64,000 nt of DNA, taken from Flammeovirgaceae bacterium SG7u.111 (GTDB lineage Bacteria > Bacteroidota > Bacteroidia > Cytophagales > Flammeovirgaceae). The notes below the pieces were generated by a model, which was given only the letters and a program-made list of their open reading frames with translations, did not search any database and had not been told where the DNA came from. Positions 34,656-43,694 of the stretch are shown here, piece after piece. The DNA is taken from NCBI GenBank assembly GCA_034044135.1, contig CP139021.1, positions 3,177,635-3,241,634 of the forward strand, given 5' to 3'. Numbering within the stretch: position 1 is the first letter of the stretch; every line of letters starts with the position of its first letter. The translations under genes were made by a program, and so were the position numbers.

Positions 34656-36950
34656 TTATTTTTTGAAGAAGAAATCACCCGTAAGAGAAGTAGACTCCCA
34701 AGGTGTTTGTTTTCCATTTGATTTTTCCACTACCTTGGCACGAACCCTTTGGAACATTTGCAAAATGGTTAGGTTTGGATTTTTCATCTCTTCCAAAAGG
34801 GATTCGGTATAAAGGCCGTTTGCGCCATAGCCGTCCGAAGCGGTGTTTCCTGGGGCAGTTGCATAAGCGATGATTGAGCCGCTAGGAGCATTCATGAAGG
34901 CAAGTCCCGTTCCCTTAGCGCTTCTTTGCCAGCTACGCTCAAATGGGTTGTCACGACAAGCATCTAAAATCACGATGTTTGTTTTTGCGCCAGCACTCTC
35001 CATTTTTGCCAAAACCCTGTCCGCCCTTACGCAGTCATATTCTACATCGTTAGCCGTTTCCAGCTTTGCATTGATGGGTACGAGGTAGTTGTTCCCATTT
35101 ACTTGGATTCCGTGACCTGCGTAGAAAAACAACCCTATGTCATAACCTTGTAGTTTTGCACCAAACTCATCGATGGCTCTTTTCATAGAGCTTTGTGTAC
35201 AGTCTTCAGCTTTCAGTACAGTAAACCCAAGTTGCTCAAGTGAAGCTTTAATCGAGCGAGCATCGTTCAATGGGTTTCTAAGGCTTCCACCGTTGGTATA
35301 GTTTGAGTTGCCTACTACTAGTGCAAGCCTTTTTTGTGGAGGTAGGGCAGCTCCGCCGCCAGTTTGAACGGCAACTGCGCCCCCGTTTCTTTCAATTTTG
35401 AAAGTTTGTTTTGCTGCCAGCATTTTTACATCAGTGGCTTTTACTTCGATCGTATTATTACCTACTGCCAGTGGTACATCTAAGCTGAAGAACCCATTAG
35501 ATTGCAAGTTAGCTTCCATGCCGTTGATAAGTACTTCATATACACCGTCTGGGTCAGTTGCCATCCCCGAAACCCTCACCGTTTTGAACTGTACTACTTT
35601 GAAACCGCGGCTGATGTCTGGCTCGGTGATCACAAGCTTAGGAGGTGTGTTTTGAGCCACAACTTGGGTCACTTCCTGAGGAGCTCCGCCTTCTAAGTAA
35701 TGTACATTCAGGTAATCTACGTTTATGATAGATGATGGTGGACATACAAAACCAATTCTGTCTCCATAAAAAGGCTCAAAGGGCATAGAGTGCGCAAGGA
35801 CTTCATTGTAGAAGAAATACATTTGATTTCCCACTTTCCTTACAGTAAGTTTGTTGTAAGAAGTTTTGTTTACGCCATCAAAGAGTTGCCACTTTAAGAA
35901 ATCAACCCATTCGCCTACATATTTATCTATAGTAATTTTACCATTTCCATTAAATCCCAGGTCATAGCGATATCCGCTTTCTCCTCTTCCCCAAAACATG
36001 GATACCATTGAAGCTTCTTTGCCTCTTACGAACCTGATCCTTGATTCTATCTCAAAATCTTTTGATTGGTCTATTTTGATTGTGTGCCAAGTTGAAGCAG
36101 CACTTTCATTTTTAGACTCCCATTGATAGTAGCCATTTATTATTTTAGCCACTCTTTGATTGCTTTCTCCAAAAGTTCCTTCTGCGAAATCTTCTGTGCT
36201 ACTAGAAAAACTTTGTGTATATAATGCCCTTTTATTTGAGCTGTTGAAGTCGTAATAATTTCTTCCTTTGCTTGAGTTGTAGTTCGTATTACTTACATAC
36301 GAGCTGCCACTTTTGAGGTAAGAAACTCTCAAATAATCTACATGGATCACCGATTTTTCACCAACCTGAAACCCTATTTTCGAACCGAAAAATGAGACAT
36401 ACCCCATCGTATGTACTAATTCTTCATTCATAAAGAAATACATGGTGGAGCCTTTCTTTCTTACCGTGAGTTTGTTGTAATCGTACTTTCTTACAATTGA
36501 GCTTTCTGTCCAGTCTTTGTATTTGTGGTATTTTCCTTTGTATTTGGTTATTTCGTATTTGCCATTGGCACTAAAGAAAAAACTATAATCGCCATAAGGG
36601 TCAGAGTTAAGCCCCCAGAGCAAGCCAATTCCAGATGTTTCCACACCACTGGCAAATTTAATCCTAGCCTCTATCTCAAAATCCCTGCTTTCATCTAGCT
36701 TGATAGACTTATGAGTAACACCCGCTTTTTCTGTTTTAGATTCGAAGTAATAATACCCGTTTTGGACAGCCCCTTTTCTAGCACCATTTCCCAGGTTATT
36801 TCCCTCGGCCCAGTCGTTGCGGTTATCCGAAAAACCATCGAAAAAGATGTCCTCTTTTTGGGAGCTATTGTAGTCGTAGTATCCCGTTTGGGCTTGTGAA
36901 AAATGGAAACAGAAAAAACTTAGGGCAATTAGTAAAATTTTAGCTTTCAT
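34656..36950 (-). CDS. secreted caspase-family (C14) protein with two tandem LamG-like domains
   Basis: The frame opens at 37016, but the start at 36950 gives a clean signal peptide (MKAKILLIALSFFCFHFSQAQ) and 764 residues; 36962 is a near alternative. Two homologous ~190-residue beta-sandwich repeats follow (about 22-214 and 232-420; DFEIEARIKF / DFEIESRIRF, YNKLTVRK, IGF, VDYL). Next is an Ig-like linker (about 435-520) and a C-terminal caspase domain (about 540-764) with H613 in FFYAGHGIQ and C665 in ILDACRDNPF. The specificity-pocket region is intact (SGSIIAYATAPGNTASDG). It is a periplasmic or secreted cysteine peptidase, probably calcium- or self-activated like other prokaryotic caspase homologues. 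The target is unknown. Confidence 0.9.
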   Translation of the reverse strand: MKAKILLIALSFFCFHFSQAQTGYYDYNSSQKEDIFFDGFSDNRNDWAEGNNLGNGARKGAVQNGYYYFESKTEKAGVTHKSIKLDESRDFEIEARIKFASGVETSGIGLLWGLNSDPYGDYSFFFSANGKYEITKYKGKYHKYKDWTESSIVRKYDYNKLTVRKKGSTMYFFMNEELVHTMGYVSFFGSKIGFQVGEKSVIHVDYLRVSYLKSGSSYVSNTNYNSSKGRNYYDFNSSNKRALYTQSFSSSTEDFAEGTFGESNQRVAKIINGYYQWESKNESAASTWHTIKIDQSKDFEIESRIRFVRGKEASMVSMFWGRGESGYRYDLGFNGNGKITIDKYVGEWVDFLKWQLFDGVNKTSYNKLTVRKVGNQMYFFYNEVLAHSMPFEPFYGDRIGFVCPPSSIINVDYLNVHYLEGGAPQEVTQVVAQNTPPKLVITEPDISRGFKVVQFKTVRVSGMATDPDGVYEVLINGMEANLQSNGFFSLDVPLAVGNNTIEVKATDVKMLAAKQTFKIERNGGAVAVQTGGGAALPPQKRLALVVGNSNYTNGGSLRNPLNDARSIKASLEQLGFTVLKAEDCTQSSMKRAIDEFGAKLQGYDIGLFFYAGHGIQVNGNNYLVPINAKLETANDVEYDCVRADRVLAKMESAGAKTNIVILDACRDNPFERSWQRSAKGTGLAFMNAPSGSIIAYATAPGNTASDGYGANGLYTESLLEEMKNPNLTILQMFQRVRAKVVEKSNGKQTPWESTSLTGDFFFKK

Positions 36951-37323
36951 TGTGGTGAACATAGTTTTATCCAAACTTAATTTCTGTGTAAACGCAAAAA
37001 ACTGATTTTTAGCCAATCAAAAAAAGGTTTATTCAACGTTTTTTTTGGTATAATGTTAACATACGCAAATGAGGCTGAGCGTAAAGTGTTTTGTAAATAG
37101 ACGTAAAGTCCATTTTATGTGTTTCAGCTTTGAAGAGCTGAGTTGGTAATGTTTACTAATATACTGACCGTAAGAATCCAAAATTTAAAATAGTCTACAC
37201 TCTGTGGTTTAACATCAAGTTTCCTTAACTAAATTACTACGAGCTCTTTAGGAAGGTATGTGAAAAAGGACTTGAAAATAAATGCTGTGCGAAACTCAAG
37301 GATTAGGTTTATAGAATTGTTAC
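36951..37323. other. intergenic region between caspase and oxidoreductase genes
   Basis: These 373 bases contain no supported gene. CAAACTTA at 36972-36979 is a reverse-strand TAAGTTTG, a -7 element that would start the caspase transcript near 36966. This supports the downstream start codon. No well-spaced TTTG box accompanies it. The rest is AT-rich without clear structure. Confidence 0.4.
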
Positions 37324-38379
37324 CTATTTCCAACTCACCGCAACTTTACCAATAGACTGCCTGTTTTCCAAATACAATTGAGCATCGCCAATTTGTTCAG
37401 CGGGGAAGGTTTTTCCACAATAAGGCTTCAATTTCCCATCGGCAGCAAGTTTGATGATTTCCTTTATGCAGCGCTGGATTACTAACGGTTGGTTATCTGC
37501 CATTCGGAGCATATTTACCCCAATGAGCGATTTGGAGCTCATTATGAGCGTAGCCGGGATGATGAGACCCATTTGCCACAAAATTTTCAGCCCAGCCAAG
37601 TGACCGCCTCTTCGGGCAGCCATGCCATAAAGCACGACTCTTCCTCCGCTTCCTATCAGTTTCCAGTCTTTTTTGAAAGATTTTCCTCCAACAGCATTAA
37701 ATGCTACATCTATTCTTCCTTTGCCCAAGATCTTTTTCATTTCAGCTTGGTAGTCCTGCTTGCTGTAATTGATGGCATGGTCAACCCCATTTTTCTTGAT
37801 GAACTCAATCTTCGCATCGGATCCCGCTGTTCCAAAAACCTCACAACCTTGGAGCTTCGCCATCTGGGTAAGGGCAATGCCGACGCCTCCGGCAGCGCTG
37901 TGTACCAAAACTTTATCACCTGGGTGTAGGCGAACTGTTTCATAGATGGCAAAATAAGCAGTAGCATATTGAGTGGCTAGAGCTGTTGCTTCTCCCATTG
38001 GCATGTCTTCTGGAATTTCGGCAACTGCCAGTTCGTTGGTGACAGCATACTGCGCATAGCCTCCAAATCGGGTAAAGCCGACAACTCGTTTGCCTATTAG
38101 GTTTTTATCAACTTGGTTTCCTACTCCCTCGACTCTCCCTACTACTTCATAACCAAGTACGCTGGGCAAAGGTGGCGCATCAGGGTATAAGCCTTTTCTT
38201 GCCATAGTATCGGCATAGTTTATTCCGAAGCCTTCGGTTTTGATCAAGACTTCATCAGGCTTGGGGTTTGGAATAGCTCTTTCTTGTATTTCAAATGCGG
38301 TATCAGGATGCCCTGTTTTTACCAGTACGATTGCTTTCAAGGTTGTTTTTTTTGAGGTGTGAACAGTTTGAGCCTTCAA
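37324..38379 (-). CDS. NADPH:quinone oxidoreductase-type zinc-independent MDR protein
   Basis: This 351-residue medium-chain dehydrogenase/reductase has a GroES-like N-terminal domain (KPDEVLIKTEGFGINYADTMARKGLYP, VLGYEVVGRVEGVG) and a Rossmann domain with the cofactor motif HSAAGGVGIALTQMAKLQGCEVFGTAGS near 170-198. AVGGKSFKKDW and GRVVLYGMAARRGG follow near 240-270. The zinc-ligand Cys cluster of alcohol dehydrogenases is missing, which fits the quinone reductase/VAT-1-like branch. It would reduce quinones or enones with NADPH. It is monocistronic, with a TACATTTG element on the reverse strand at 38404-38411. Confidence 0.88.
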   Translation of the reverse strand: MKAQTVHTSKKTTLKAIVLVKTGHPDTAFEIQERAIPNPKPDEVLIKTEGFGINYADTMARKGLYPDAPPLPSVLGYEVVGRVEGVGNQVDKNLIGKRVVGFTRFGGYAQYAVTNELAVAEIPEDMPMGEATALATQYATAYFAIYETVRLHPGDKVLVHSAAGGVGIALTQMAKLQGCEVFGTAGSDAKIEFIKKNGVDHAINYSKQDYQAEMKKILGKGRIDVAFNAVGGKSFKKDWKLIGSGGRVVLYGMAARRGGHLAGLKILWQMGLIIPATLIMSSKSLIGVNMLRMADNQPLVIQRCIKEIIKLAADGKLKPYCGKTFPAEQIGDAQLYLENRQSIGKVAVSWK

Positions 38380-38475
38380 TCTTTAAGAAAAAAAGCAGTA
38401 AAACAAATGTATTGCCGAAAATGCACTGAATCATTCGGCTTTCTTGCCAATTCTTTCTTCTTTATAAGCTCCCTG

Positions 38476-39138
38476 CTACCATTCAATTTCTTCAATTCCT
38501 TTGCTTTCCAAAAACTCATTGGTTTTACTAAAATGTTTATTCCCGAAAAAGCCACTATGCGCAGAGAAAGGGGAGGGATGAGGTGATTTGAGCACATGAT
38601 GCTTTTCTGCATCTATCACCGAGCCCTTTTTTTGTGCATATGCTCCCCAAAGCAGAAAGACGAGATTTTCTTTTTGTTCAGAAAGAACTTTTATCACTTG
38701 GTCGGTAAATTCTTCCCAACCCTTTTTTTGATGCGACCCTGGGGTTTTTGCCCTTACAGTGAGTGTTGCATTCAAAAGTAATACACCTTGCTCTGCCCAG
38801 CGTTCGAGGTTGCCAGAAAGTGGGATAGGTTTTCCAAGGTCACTGTTTATCTCCTTGAAAATATTTACCAAGGAAGGAGGGGGTTTAATGCCATCATTTA
38901 CTGAGAAACATAGACCGTTGGCTTGCCCCTCGCCATGGTAGGGGTCTTGCCCTATAATGACCACTTTGGTATCTTCAAAACTACACTTTTCAAATGCATT
39001 GAAGATTAGTTTGCCAGGAGGGTATACCGTATATTTTTGTACATCCTCTTTCACAAAACTGGTCAGTTCTATGAAGTAAGGTTTGGTGAATTCTGGTTCA
39101 AGTTTTTTATGCCAAGAAGGGGCGATTTTAACACTCAT
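38476..39138 (-). CDS. ung: uracil-DNA glycosylase (family 1)
   Basis: This 220-residue protein has the normal Ung length. The water-activating loop VVIIGQDPYHGEGQANGLCFS carries catalytic D65 and H68. PPPSLVNIFKEI is the proline-rich loop, LLLNATLTVR contains the uracil-binding Asn, and HPSPFSAHSGFFG holds the leucine-loop-region catalytic H187. It removes uracil from DNA to start base-excision repair. Confidence 0.97.
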   Translation of the reverse strand: MSVKIAPSWHKKLEPEFTKPYFIELTSFVKEDVQKYTVYPPGKLIFNAFEKCSFEDTKVVIIGQDPYHGEGQANGLCFSVNDGIKPPPSLVNIFKEINSDLGKPIPLSGNLERWAEQGVLLLNATLTVRAKTPGSHQKKGWEEFTDQVIKVLSEQKENLVFLLWGAYAQKKGSVIDAEKHHVLKSPHPSPFSAHSGFFGNKHFSKTNEFLESKGIEEIEW

Positions 39139-39539
39139 AGTAAGCTTGGTTAGGTTTGGGTTGAATGGGCTAAAATAACTGTTTTACAAAAAAAACTACA
39201 AAGGATTTGTAATTTGGATACTTAAGAAAAGTACTTAGCGTAATTTAAACAAGGCTTAATAAAAATTGTAAAACTGAAACATTACTTATACATTTATAAA
39301 GCATGAGGAAAATAGCATGTTTGATTTCGTGCTTTTTTGTGCCCAATTCATCAGGTTTATCGGTTTTTTGAATCAAAAAGCTCAAACCTCTCGTAAGTTA
39401 CATTGTTGTCTGATGAATAAGTAGTGCTACGGGTTAAGCCTTAAAACTTAGGCATTCCTGTTAGTTCGGTAATAAGAGAATTGATGGTGAAAAGAACAAA
39501 CAACAATCCGAGCCTTTTATAAATTAAACAAATTGAAGA
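39139..39539. other. intergenic region ung / apaG
   Basis: These 401 bases hold no supported gene. There is an AT-rich perfect inverted repeat TTTTTGAATCAAAAA at 39365-39379 and a 22-codon ORF at 39302 (MRKIACLISCFFVPNS...) with a signal-like start but no continuation. No clear promoter. Confidence 0.4.
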
Positions 39540-39926
39540 ATGGTTACAGAAATAACCCAAGGCATCAAAGTTAGTGTGGAAACTGAATACCAGCCAGAAT
39601 ATTCAAATCCAGAAAACAAGCACTATGTTTTTACTTATAGGGTAAGTATTGAAAACCATAGTGAGTACACCGTACAGCTACTTCGTCGCAGATGGCTCAT
39701 TTCTGAGTCGGATGGAAGCAGAAAGCAAGTGGAAGGCGAAGGCGTAGTAGGTCAGCAACCTGTGTTAGAGCCTGGTGAAGCTCATCAATATGTTTCTGGC
39801 GCACATCTCAAAACAGGGTTTGGGAAGATGTGGGGCAATTATGAAGTAGAAAGAATGCTTGATGGAGATATGCTCCAAGTAGCTATTCCTGAGTTTAACT
39901 TGATAGTTCCTTATCGAATGAATTAG
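39540..39926 (+). CDS. apaG: ApaG family protein
   Basis: This 128-residue protein is a complete ApaG: a fibronectin-III-like beta-sandwich with VSVETEYQPEYSNPENKHYVFTYRVSIENHS, LLRRRWLISESDG and the conserved GEGVVGQQPVLEPGEAHQYVSG block. The name comes from its linkage to apaH and a cobalt/magnesium phenotype in enterics; the protein's own activity is not settled. Length and motifs are typical. A bidirectional terminator follows. Confidence 0.95.
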   Translation: MVTEITQGIKVSVETEYQPEYSNPENKHYVFTYRVSIENHSEYTVQLLRRRWLISESDGSRKQVEGEGVVGQQPVLEPGEAHQYVSGAHLKTGFGKMWGNYEVERMLDGDMLQVAIPEFNLIVPYRMN

Positions 39927-39946
39927 AATTCAGTATTTATATGAAA

Positions 39947-39980
39947 CAAGAAAAGCTACCGGTTTAGGTAGCTTTTCTTG
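39947..39980. terminator. bidirectional terminator after apaG
   Basis: CAAGAAAAGCTACC pairs perfectly with GGTAGCTTTTCTTG around a 6-base loop, followed by TTTT. It also serves the convergent FAD-oxidase gene, although that stop is 134 bases away. Confidence 0.8.
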
Positions 39981-40113
39981 TTTTGCGACATAAGTACTTA
40001 CCCAAAAGAAATCAGTTATGCCTAGGGCTGTGAGGTACAGATCTGTTGTTCTAAAAGTGGTTTGTGTGCCACAACCAGGGATTTTTATTGTTCGGTTATA
40101 TTTGTTCACTTGC

Positions 40114-41406
40114 TCAATGTTCATTAAAGATATTTTTGAGATAGGTATTGAGAAAAATACCTGAAGGATCCTGCTCCTTTCTAATCTCTTTGAAAGCTCC
40201 CCAAAGGGGATAGCTTTTGTTGAACTCGTCGTGGGAAAAATTATTTAGCTTTCCATAATGAGGCCTGCCATTGTACTTTTTGAAAATAGGTTCTAACGCA
40301 TCAAAGTATTCTTTATAGGGCATCCCTTTGTACATGTGGACGGCAATATATGCCGAATCTCTTTTGTAGGCAGGACTTATTGTAATGTCATCAGCTTTTA
40401 CAAACCTACATTCCAATGGGAAGTGAACATTGATTTTTTTGACTTTAACCAACTCTTTTATTTCCCTGATTACTTTTTCCACATGCTCAACAGGGATGTT
40501 GTATTCCATTTCCTGAAAGCGAACTAGCCTTTTTGTAGAGAAAATTTTATGACTATCGTCTACATAAGAGCCTGTGGAAACGCCCCATGCAGATATTTTG
40601 GAAGTTTGCTTGCTGACAATTGGAAAAACCCTTGTGAACTCGCTCAGTCCCCAAAAAACACCATTGTCTACCACTAGGTCATTAAAGTTTTTAAGAGCTG
40701 TATTTTGGGTCGATTCTTCCTCAACTCTGTTCATTTTTTTAGTTTGAACTGTTTCTGTATGAGGAAACCAATAGAACTCAAAATGGCGGTTTTCAGAATT
40801 GTGCTTTTTGATATTGAGCAAGCAGTTTTCCAATGTTTCCTTTTCGCAAACATATTTCAACTTGTAGCTTGGAAGGCACTTTAGTGTCATTTGAGTAATT
40901 ACTCCCAAAGAGCCTAGTGAAATTTGAGCCGCTTTGAACAACTCTGTGTTTTCATCTTCCGAGCAGTAAACCTTTTCTCCTCTTCCGTTAATAAACACAA
41001 GGGAATATAACTGATTAGCGAGTATCCCAAATGCTACGCCGCTTCCATGGGTTCCCGTACTTAAAGCACCAGCAATGGATTGGACATCGATATCTCCCAA
41101 ATTTTCCATGGCCATTCCTTCCTTGTGAAGAAGCTCTCCCAATAGTTTTAATTGAGTCCCTGCTTTTGCAGTAGCGCGCATATTTTGCCGATCCACCGAG
41201 AGAAGTCCTTGGAATTTGTCGAGGCTTATTAAGATTTCATCAGTGTTAAACAACGGCATCCAACTGTGAGCAGATCCTTTGATCCTAATCTTTTTCCCAT
41301 TATTGAAAGCAAACTTTACCATCCCGATGATATCTTCTTCGGATGCAGGGTACATATGGTCTTTAGGCTCGAATTCTACGGTGCCTCCCCAGTTTCTTAC
41401 TTTCAT
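40114..41406 (-). CDS. FAD-linked oxidase, D-arabinono-1,4-lactone oxidase (ALO) family
   Basis: This 430-residue protein has an N-terminal FAD_binding_4 domain starting near residue 20 (ASEEDIIGMVKFAFNNG). The loop KGSAHSW carries H47, which by analogy with alditol oxidase and gulonolactone oxidase may hold FAD covalently. GALSTGTHGSG near 113 and SLGSLGVITQMTLK near 166 are further FAD contacts. The C-terminal ALO domain ends with GRPHYGKLNN, the equivalent of the HWxK active-site motif. It oxidises a lactone or polyol using oxygen or another acceptor. Its ATG overlaps the stop of the upstream gene by 4 bases, so the two are translationally coupled. Confidence 0.87.
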   Translation of the reverse strand: MKVRNWGGTVEFEPKDHMYPASEEDIIGMVKFAFNNGKKIRIKGSAHSWMPLFNTDEILISLDKFQGLLSVDRQNMRATAKAGTQLKLLGELLHKEGMAMENLGDIDVQSIAGALSTGTHGSGVAFGILANQLYSLVFINGRGEKVYCSEDENTELFKAAQISLGSLGVITQMTLKCLPSYKLKYVCEKETLENCLLNIKKHNSENRHFEFYWFPHTETVQTKKMNRVEEESTQNTALKNFNDLVVDNGVFWGLSEFTRVFPIVSKQTSKISAWGVSTGSYVDDSHKIFSTKRLVRFQEMEYNIPVEHVEKVIREIKELVKVKKINVHFPLECRFVKADDITISPAYKRDSAYIAVHMYKGMPYKEYFDALEPIFKKYNGRPHYGKLNNFSHDEFNKSYPLWGAFKEIRKEQDPSGIFLNTYLKNIFNEH

Positions 41407-42653
41407 AAATCTTGTGTTAAAACTGTTGTAGAAATAGTGGTTTTTTCATGATGCTGATCGAATATACTTAAAAGGCGATCTCCTCTATAAGTTGTTGCTT
41501 TTTGTAAAATTTCCTGCTTTTTGATCAAATATATACTATCAAAGTGCTCACATAGCTCCCCAGCTTTTGCGTGCCTGAAAAATATAGGGTCGCCAATGGA
41601 AAGACTTTCTTTGCTTTTAACAGGCGTTTGTACTTCTCCGAAGCCTTCATTTTTAATTATAGAAATATCTGCTGGTAAATACGGCTGGGGTTGCTTTTCT
41701 AGTCCAATAGGACCAGAGGCAATATACCCTCCACCAAAGCAGGTATAAGTGTTCTTTGCAGGTTTTCTTACAATTTCCAGAGCAAAACCTGCTGCAGGCA
41801 GGTGCTTGAAGTTGCTGAAATGGTCGAAGGTAGTTGGGCTGAAAAAACCTGAGCCGACAGTTACCTCCGTCACCAATTCTTCCATACCAGAGCTTTCGAG
41901 GCTACCCGTGCCCCCTGCATTTACAAATTCGAGTGTTGCCCCTTCATTTATTAATGCGTTTACCACTTCCGCTCTATGGATTGCAATCAAGGTTTTTGCT
42001 TTCTTCTTTAAAGCACGTATTACTACACTTTTTAGTTTACCTGAAGGCGCTCTGTCTGGAATGCCTGCTATTTGGGCTTCGTAACCCATGAGCCCTACCA
42101 AACGGATGTTTTCGTGTTTTTTAATTTTCTTGTAAAAAGCAACTGCTTTTTTCTGGCTATTGATAGAAGAACGGAAAACCCCAAAGTATATGCCAGGGAA
42201 ATGGTTGCTCATGTCAAGGTCTATGCAAATGGGAATAGTTATTCCATATTCTTTGGCAGCCTTGTCCGCTGCGGCTAAATGCTCTTCTAGGTCGCACATT
42301 AGGGTGATTTGACAGCCTTTCTTTATTTCTTTGGCTATGGCGCTCAGGAAAGTGGGGTTGCTGATGGGATAGCCTATTAATAGGTTACTGAACCCTTTTT
42401 GAGCAAGGTAAACTGTATCGTAGGGAGAATATGTCATGATGCCATTTGTATTTAGCTCACTCTCCATTATCCGTTGAAGTACCGAAAGGCAACGAATAGA
42501 CTTGCTCGCTATCCTTACTTTTTTACCTAGGCACCGCTGTTTTATATCCTTGATGTTCTGGTCAAGAAAATCGAGGTCTATGTAAGCAAAAGGGGCTGGG
42601 ACCTCCTTAAAGATGCTGTTGTATAGTTCGTATGTTGGAGCTGTAAAGTTCAT
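41403..42653 (-). CDS. fold-type III PLP enzyme (amino acid deaminase/aldolase, DSD1-like)
   Basis: This 416-residue protein has an alanine-racemase N-terminal barrel with PFAYIDLDFLDQNIKDI near 21 and the Schiff-base lysine K51 in VRIASKSIRC. FVNAGGTGSLESS near 247 binds the PLP phosphate. The C-terminal half fits the D-serine dehydratase-like/D-threonine aldolase domain (FGGGYIASGP, GDPIFFRHAKAGELCEHFDSIYLI), where His and Cys bind zinc. The likely reaction is removal of ammonia from, or aldol cleavage of, a beta-hydroxy-D-amino acid. It forms a coupled two-gene operon with the ALO-type oxidase. The physiological substrate is unknown. Confidence 0.85.
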   Translation of the reverse strand: MNFTAPTYELYNSIFKEVPAPFAYIDLDFLDQNIKDIKQRCLGKKVRIASKSIRCLSVLQRIMESELNTNGIMTYSPYDTVYLAQKGFSNLLIGYPISNPTFLSAIAKEIKKGCQITLMCDLEEHLAAADKAAKEYGITIPICIDLDMSNHFPGIYFGVFRSSINSQKKAVAFYKKIKKHENIRLVGLMGYEAQIAGIPDRAPSGKLKSVVIRALKKKAKTLIAIHRAEVVNALINEGATLEFVNAGGTGSLESSGMEELVTEVTVGSGFFSPTTFDHFSNFKHLPAAGFALEIVRKPAKNTYTCFGGGYIASGPIGLEKQPQPYLPADISIIKNEGFGEVQTPVKSKESLSIGDPIFFRHAKAGELCEHFDSIYLIKKQEILQKATTYRGDRLLSIFDQHHEKTTISTTVLTQDL

Positions 42654-42782
42654 TTAGTATGTTCTTGTTCAGCAAAATAGTCTTTTTTTAACATTTTACC
42701 TTGCCAAAACACAATTTTTTAGGCTGACCTCGCTGCCATTTGTCAGGAATTTCTTCCAATTATCCTTTTTTTACCGGTTTTC

Positions 42783-42813
42783 TTTGCTGCTAGTGAAACA
42801 TTATCTACCTTAG
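42783..42813 (+). promoter_or_regulatory. promoter of the ABC/GntR operon
   Basis: TTTG (42783-42786) is separated by exactly 19 bases from TACCTTAG (42806-42813), one mismatch from the Bacteroidota -7 consensus TAnnTTTG. Transcription would start near 42820, inside the operator. Confidence 0.65.
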
Positions 42814-42815
42814 TG

Positions 42816-42837
42816 GTGTATTAGTAATGTAGTACAC
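42816..42837. promoter_or_regulatory. GntR/YtrA-type operator
   Basis: Inverted half-sites GTGTATTA (42816-42823) and TAGTACAC (42830-42837) match at 7 of 8 positions around a 6-base spacer. The site covers the predicted transcription start and lies 16 bases before the first start codon. The operon encodes its own GntR-family repressor, so autoregulation is the simple reading. Confidence 0.65.
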
Positions 42838-42853
42838 TAATCCACAAGGCGAC

Positions 42854-43690
42854 ATGATACGAATCAAAGGGCTGTCTTACAGCTACCAAAAAAAGAAAAA
42901 ATTATTTGAAGGCTTGGACCTAGAGCTTGAAGCTGGCAATATATATGGATTGCTAGGGAAAAATGGAGCAGGTAAATCGACTTTGCTAAAGATAATAGCT
43001 GGGTTGGTCTTTCCTGACGATGGTGAGTTGGAAGTAATGGGAAGAAAGCCTTCCGACCGAAACCCGGCATTCTTGGAGGAGGTTTATTTTATACCGGAAG
43101 AGTTTTCCATGCCAAGCGTCTATATTAAGGACTTTGTGAAAATTTATGCCCCTTTCTATCCCAAGTTTGACCATGCTACTTTCAACCAAAATCTAATTGA
43201 GTTTGATCTGCCTTCCGATCAAAAACTTAACAAGATGTCTTATGGTCAGAAGAAGAAATTCTTAGTATGCTTTGGATTAGCGACTAATTGCAATTTGGTA
43301 ATCTTAGATGAACCGACCAATGGTCTGGACATTCCTTCTAAAAGTAAGTTCAGGAAAATTGTAGCCTCTGCCATTACCGAAGAAAGGGCTTTCATTATTT
43401 CTACCCATCAGGTGCGCGACATGGAAAACCTTATCGACCCTATAGTGATTGTGGACAATGGGAAGATCATTTTCAACCAGACCTACGAAGAGGTTTCTAA
43501 TAAGTTGGCATTTAAGACAGAGATTGAACTTTCTGATCCAGATTATACGCTCTATGCCGAATCTGCACTAGGTGGCTATACTGTGGTAAAAGAAAATACA
43601 ACAGAAGAGGCTACAAGAACCGATTTGGAAACACTGTTCAATGCGGTATTGAATAATAAAGATAAAGTGTCAGAAATATTTAACAAATAA
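42854..43690 (+). CDS. ABC transporter ATP-binding protein
   Basis: This 278-residue protein is a complete nucleotide-binding subunit: Walker A GLLGKNGAGKST (K41), Q-loop region near 80, a signature written MSYGQKKK (129-133) in place of LSGGQ, Walker B LVILDEPTNGLD with E153, and switch His in IISTHQVRD. The variant signature is common in YtrB/BcrA-type exporters. It pairs with the membrane protein that starts 4 bases downstream. The complex is probably an exporter of antibiotic, peptide or lipid type; the substrate is not visible. Confidence 0.93.
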   Translation: MIRIKGLSYSYQKKKKLFEGLDLELEAGNIYGLLGKNGAGKSTLLKIIAGLVFPDDGELEVMGRKPSDRNPAFLEEVYFIPEEFSMPSVYIKDFVKIYAPFYPKFDHATFNQNLIEFDLPSDQKLNKMSYGQKKKFLVCFGLATNCNLVILDEPTNGLDIPSKSKFRKIVASAITEERAFIISTHQVRDMENLIDPIVIVDNGKIIFNQTYEEVSNKLAFKTEIELSDPDYTLYAESALGGYTVVKENTTEEATRTDLETLFNAVLNNKDKVSEIFNK

Positions 43691-43694
43691 CAAT

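Noticed and set aside
39302-39370. 22-codon ORF with a signal-peptide-like start (MRKIACLISCFFVPNS)
   Set aside because: Too short, ends without a mature domain, and there is no evidence of a frameshifted continuation.
39930-40124. 64-codon reverse ORF between apaG and the FAD oxidase
   Set aside because: It runs through the bidirectional terminator, overlaps the end of the real oxidase gene, and has no protein family features.
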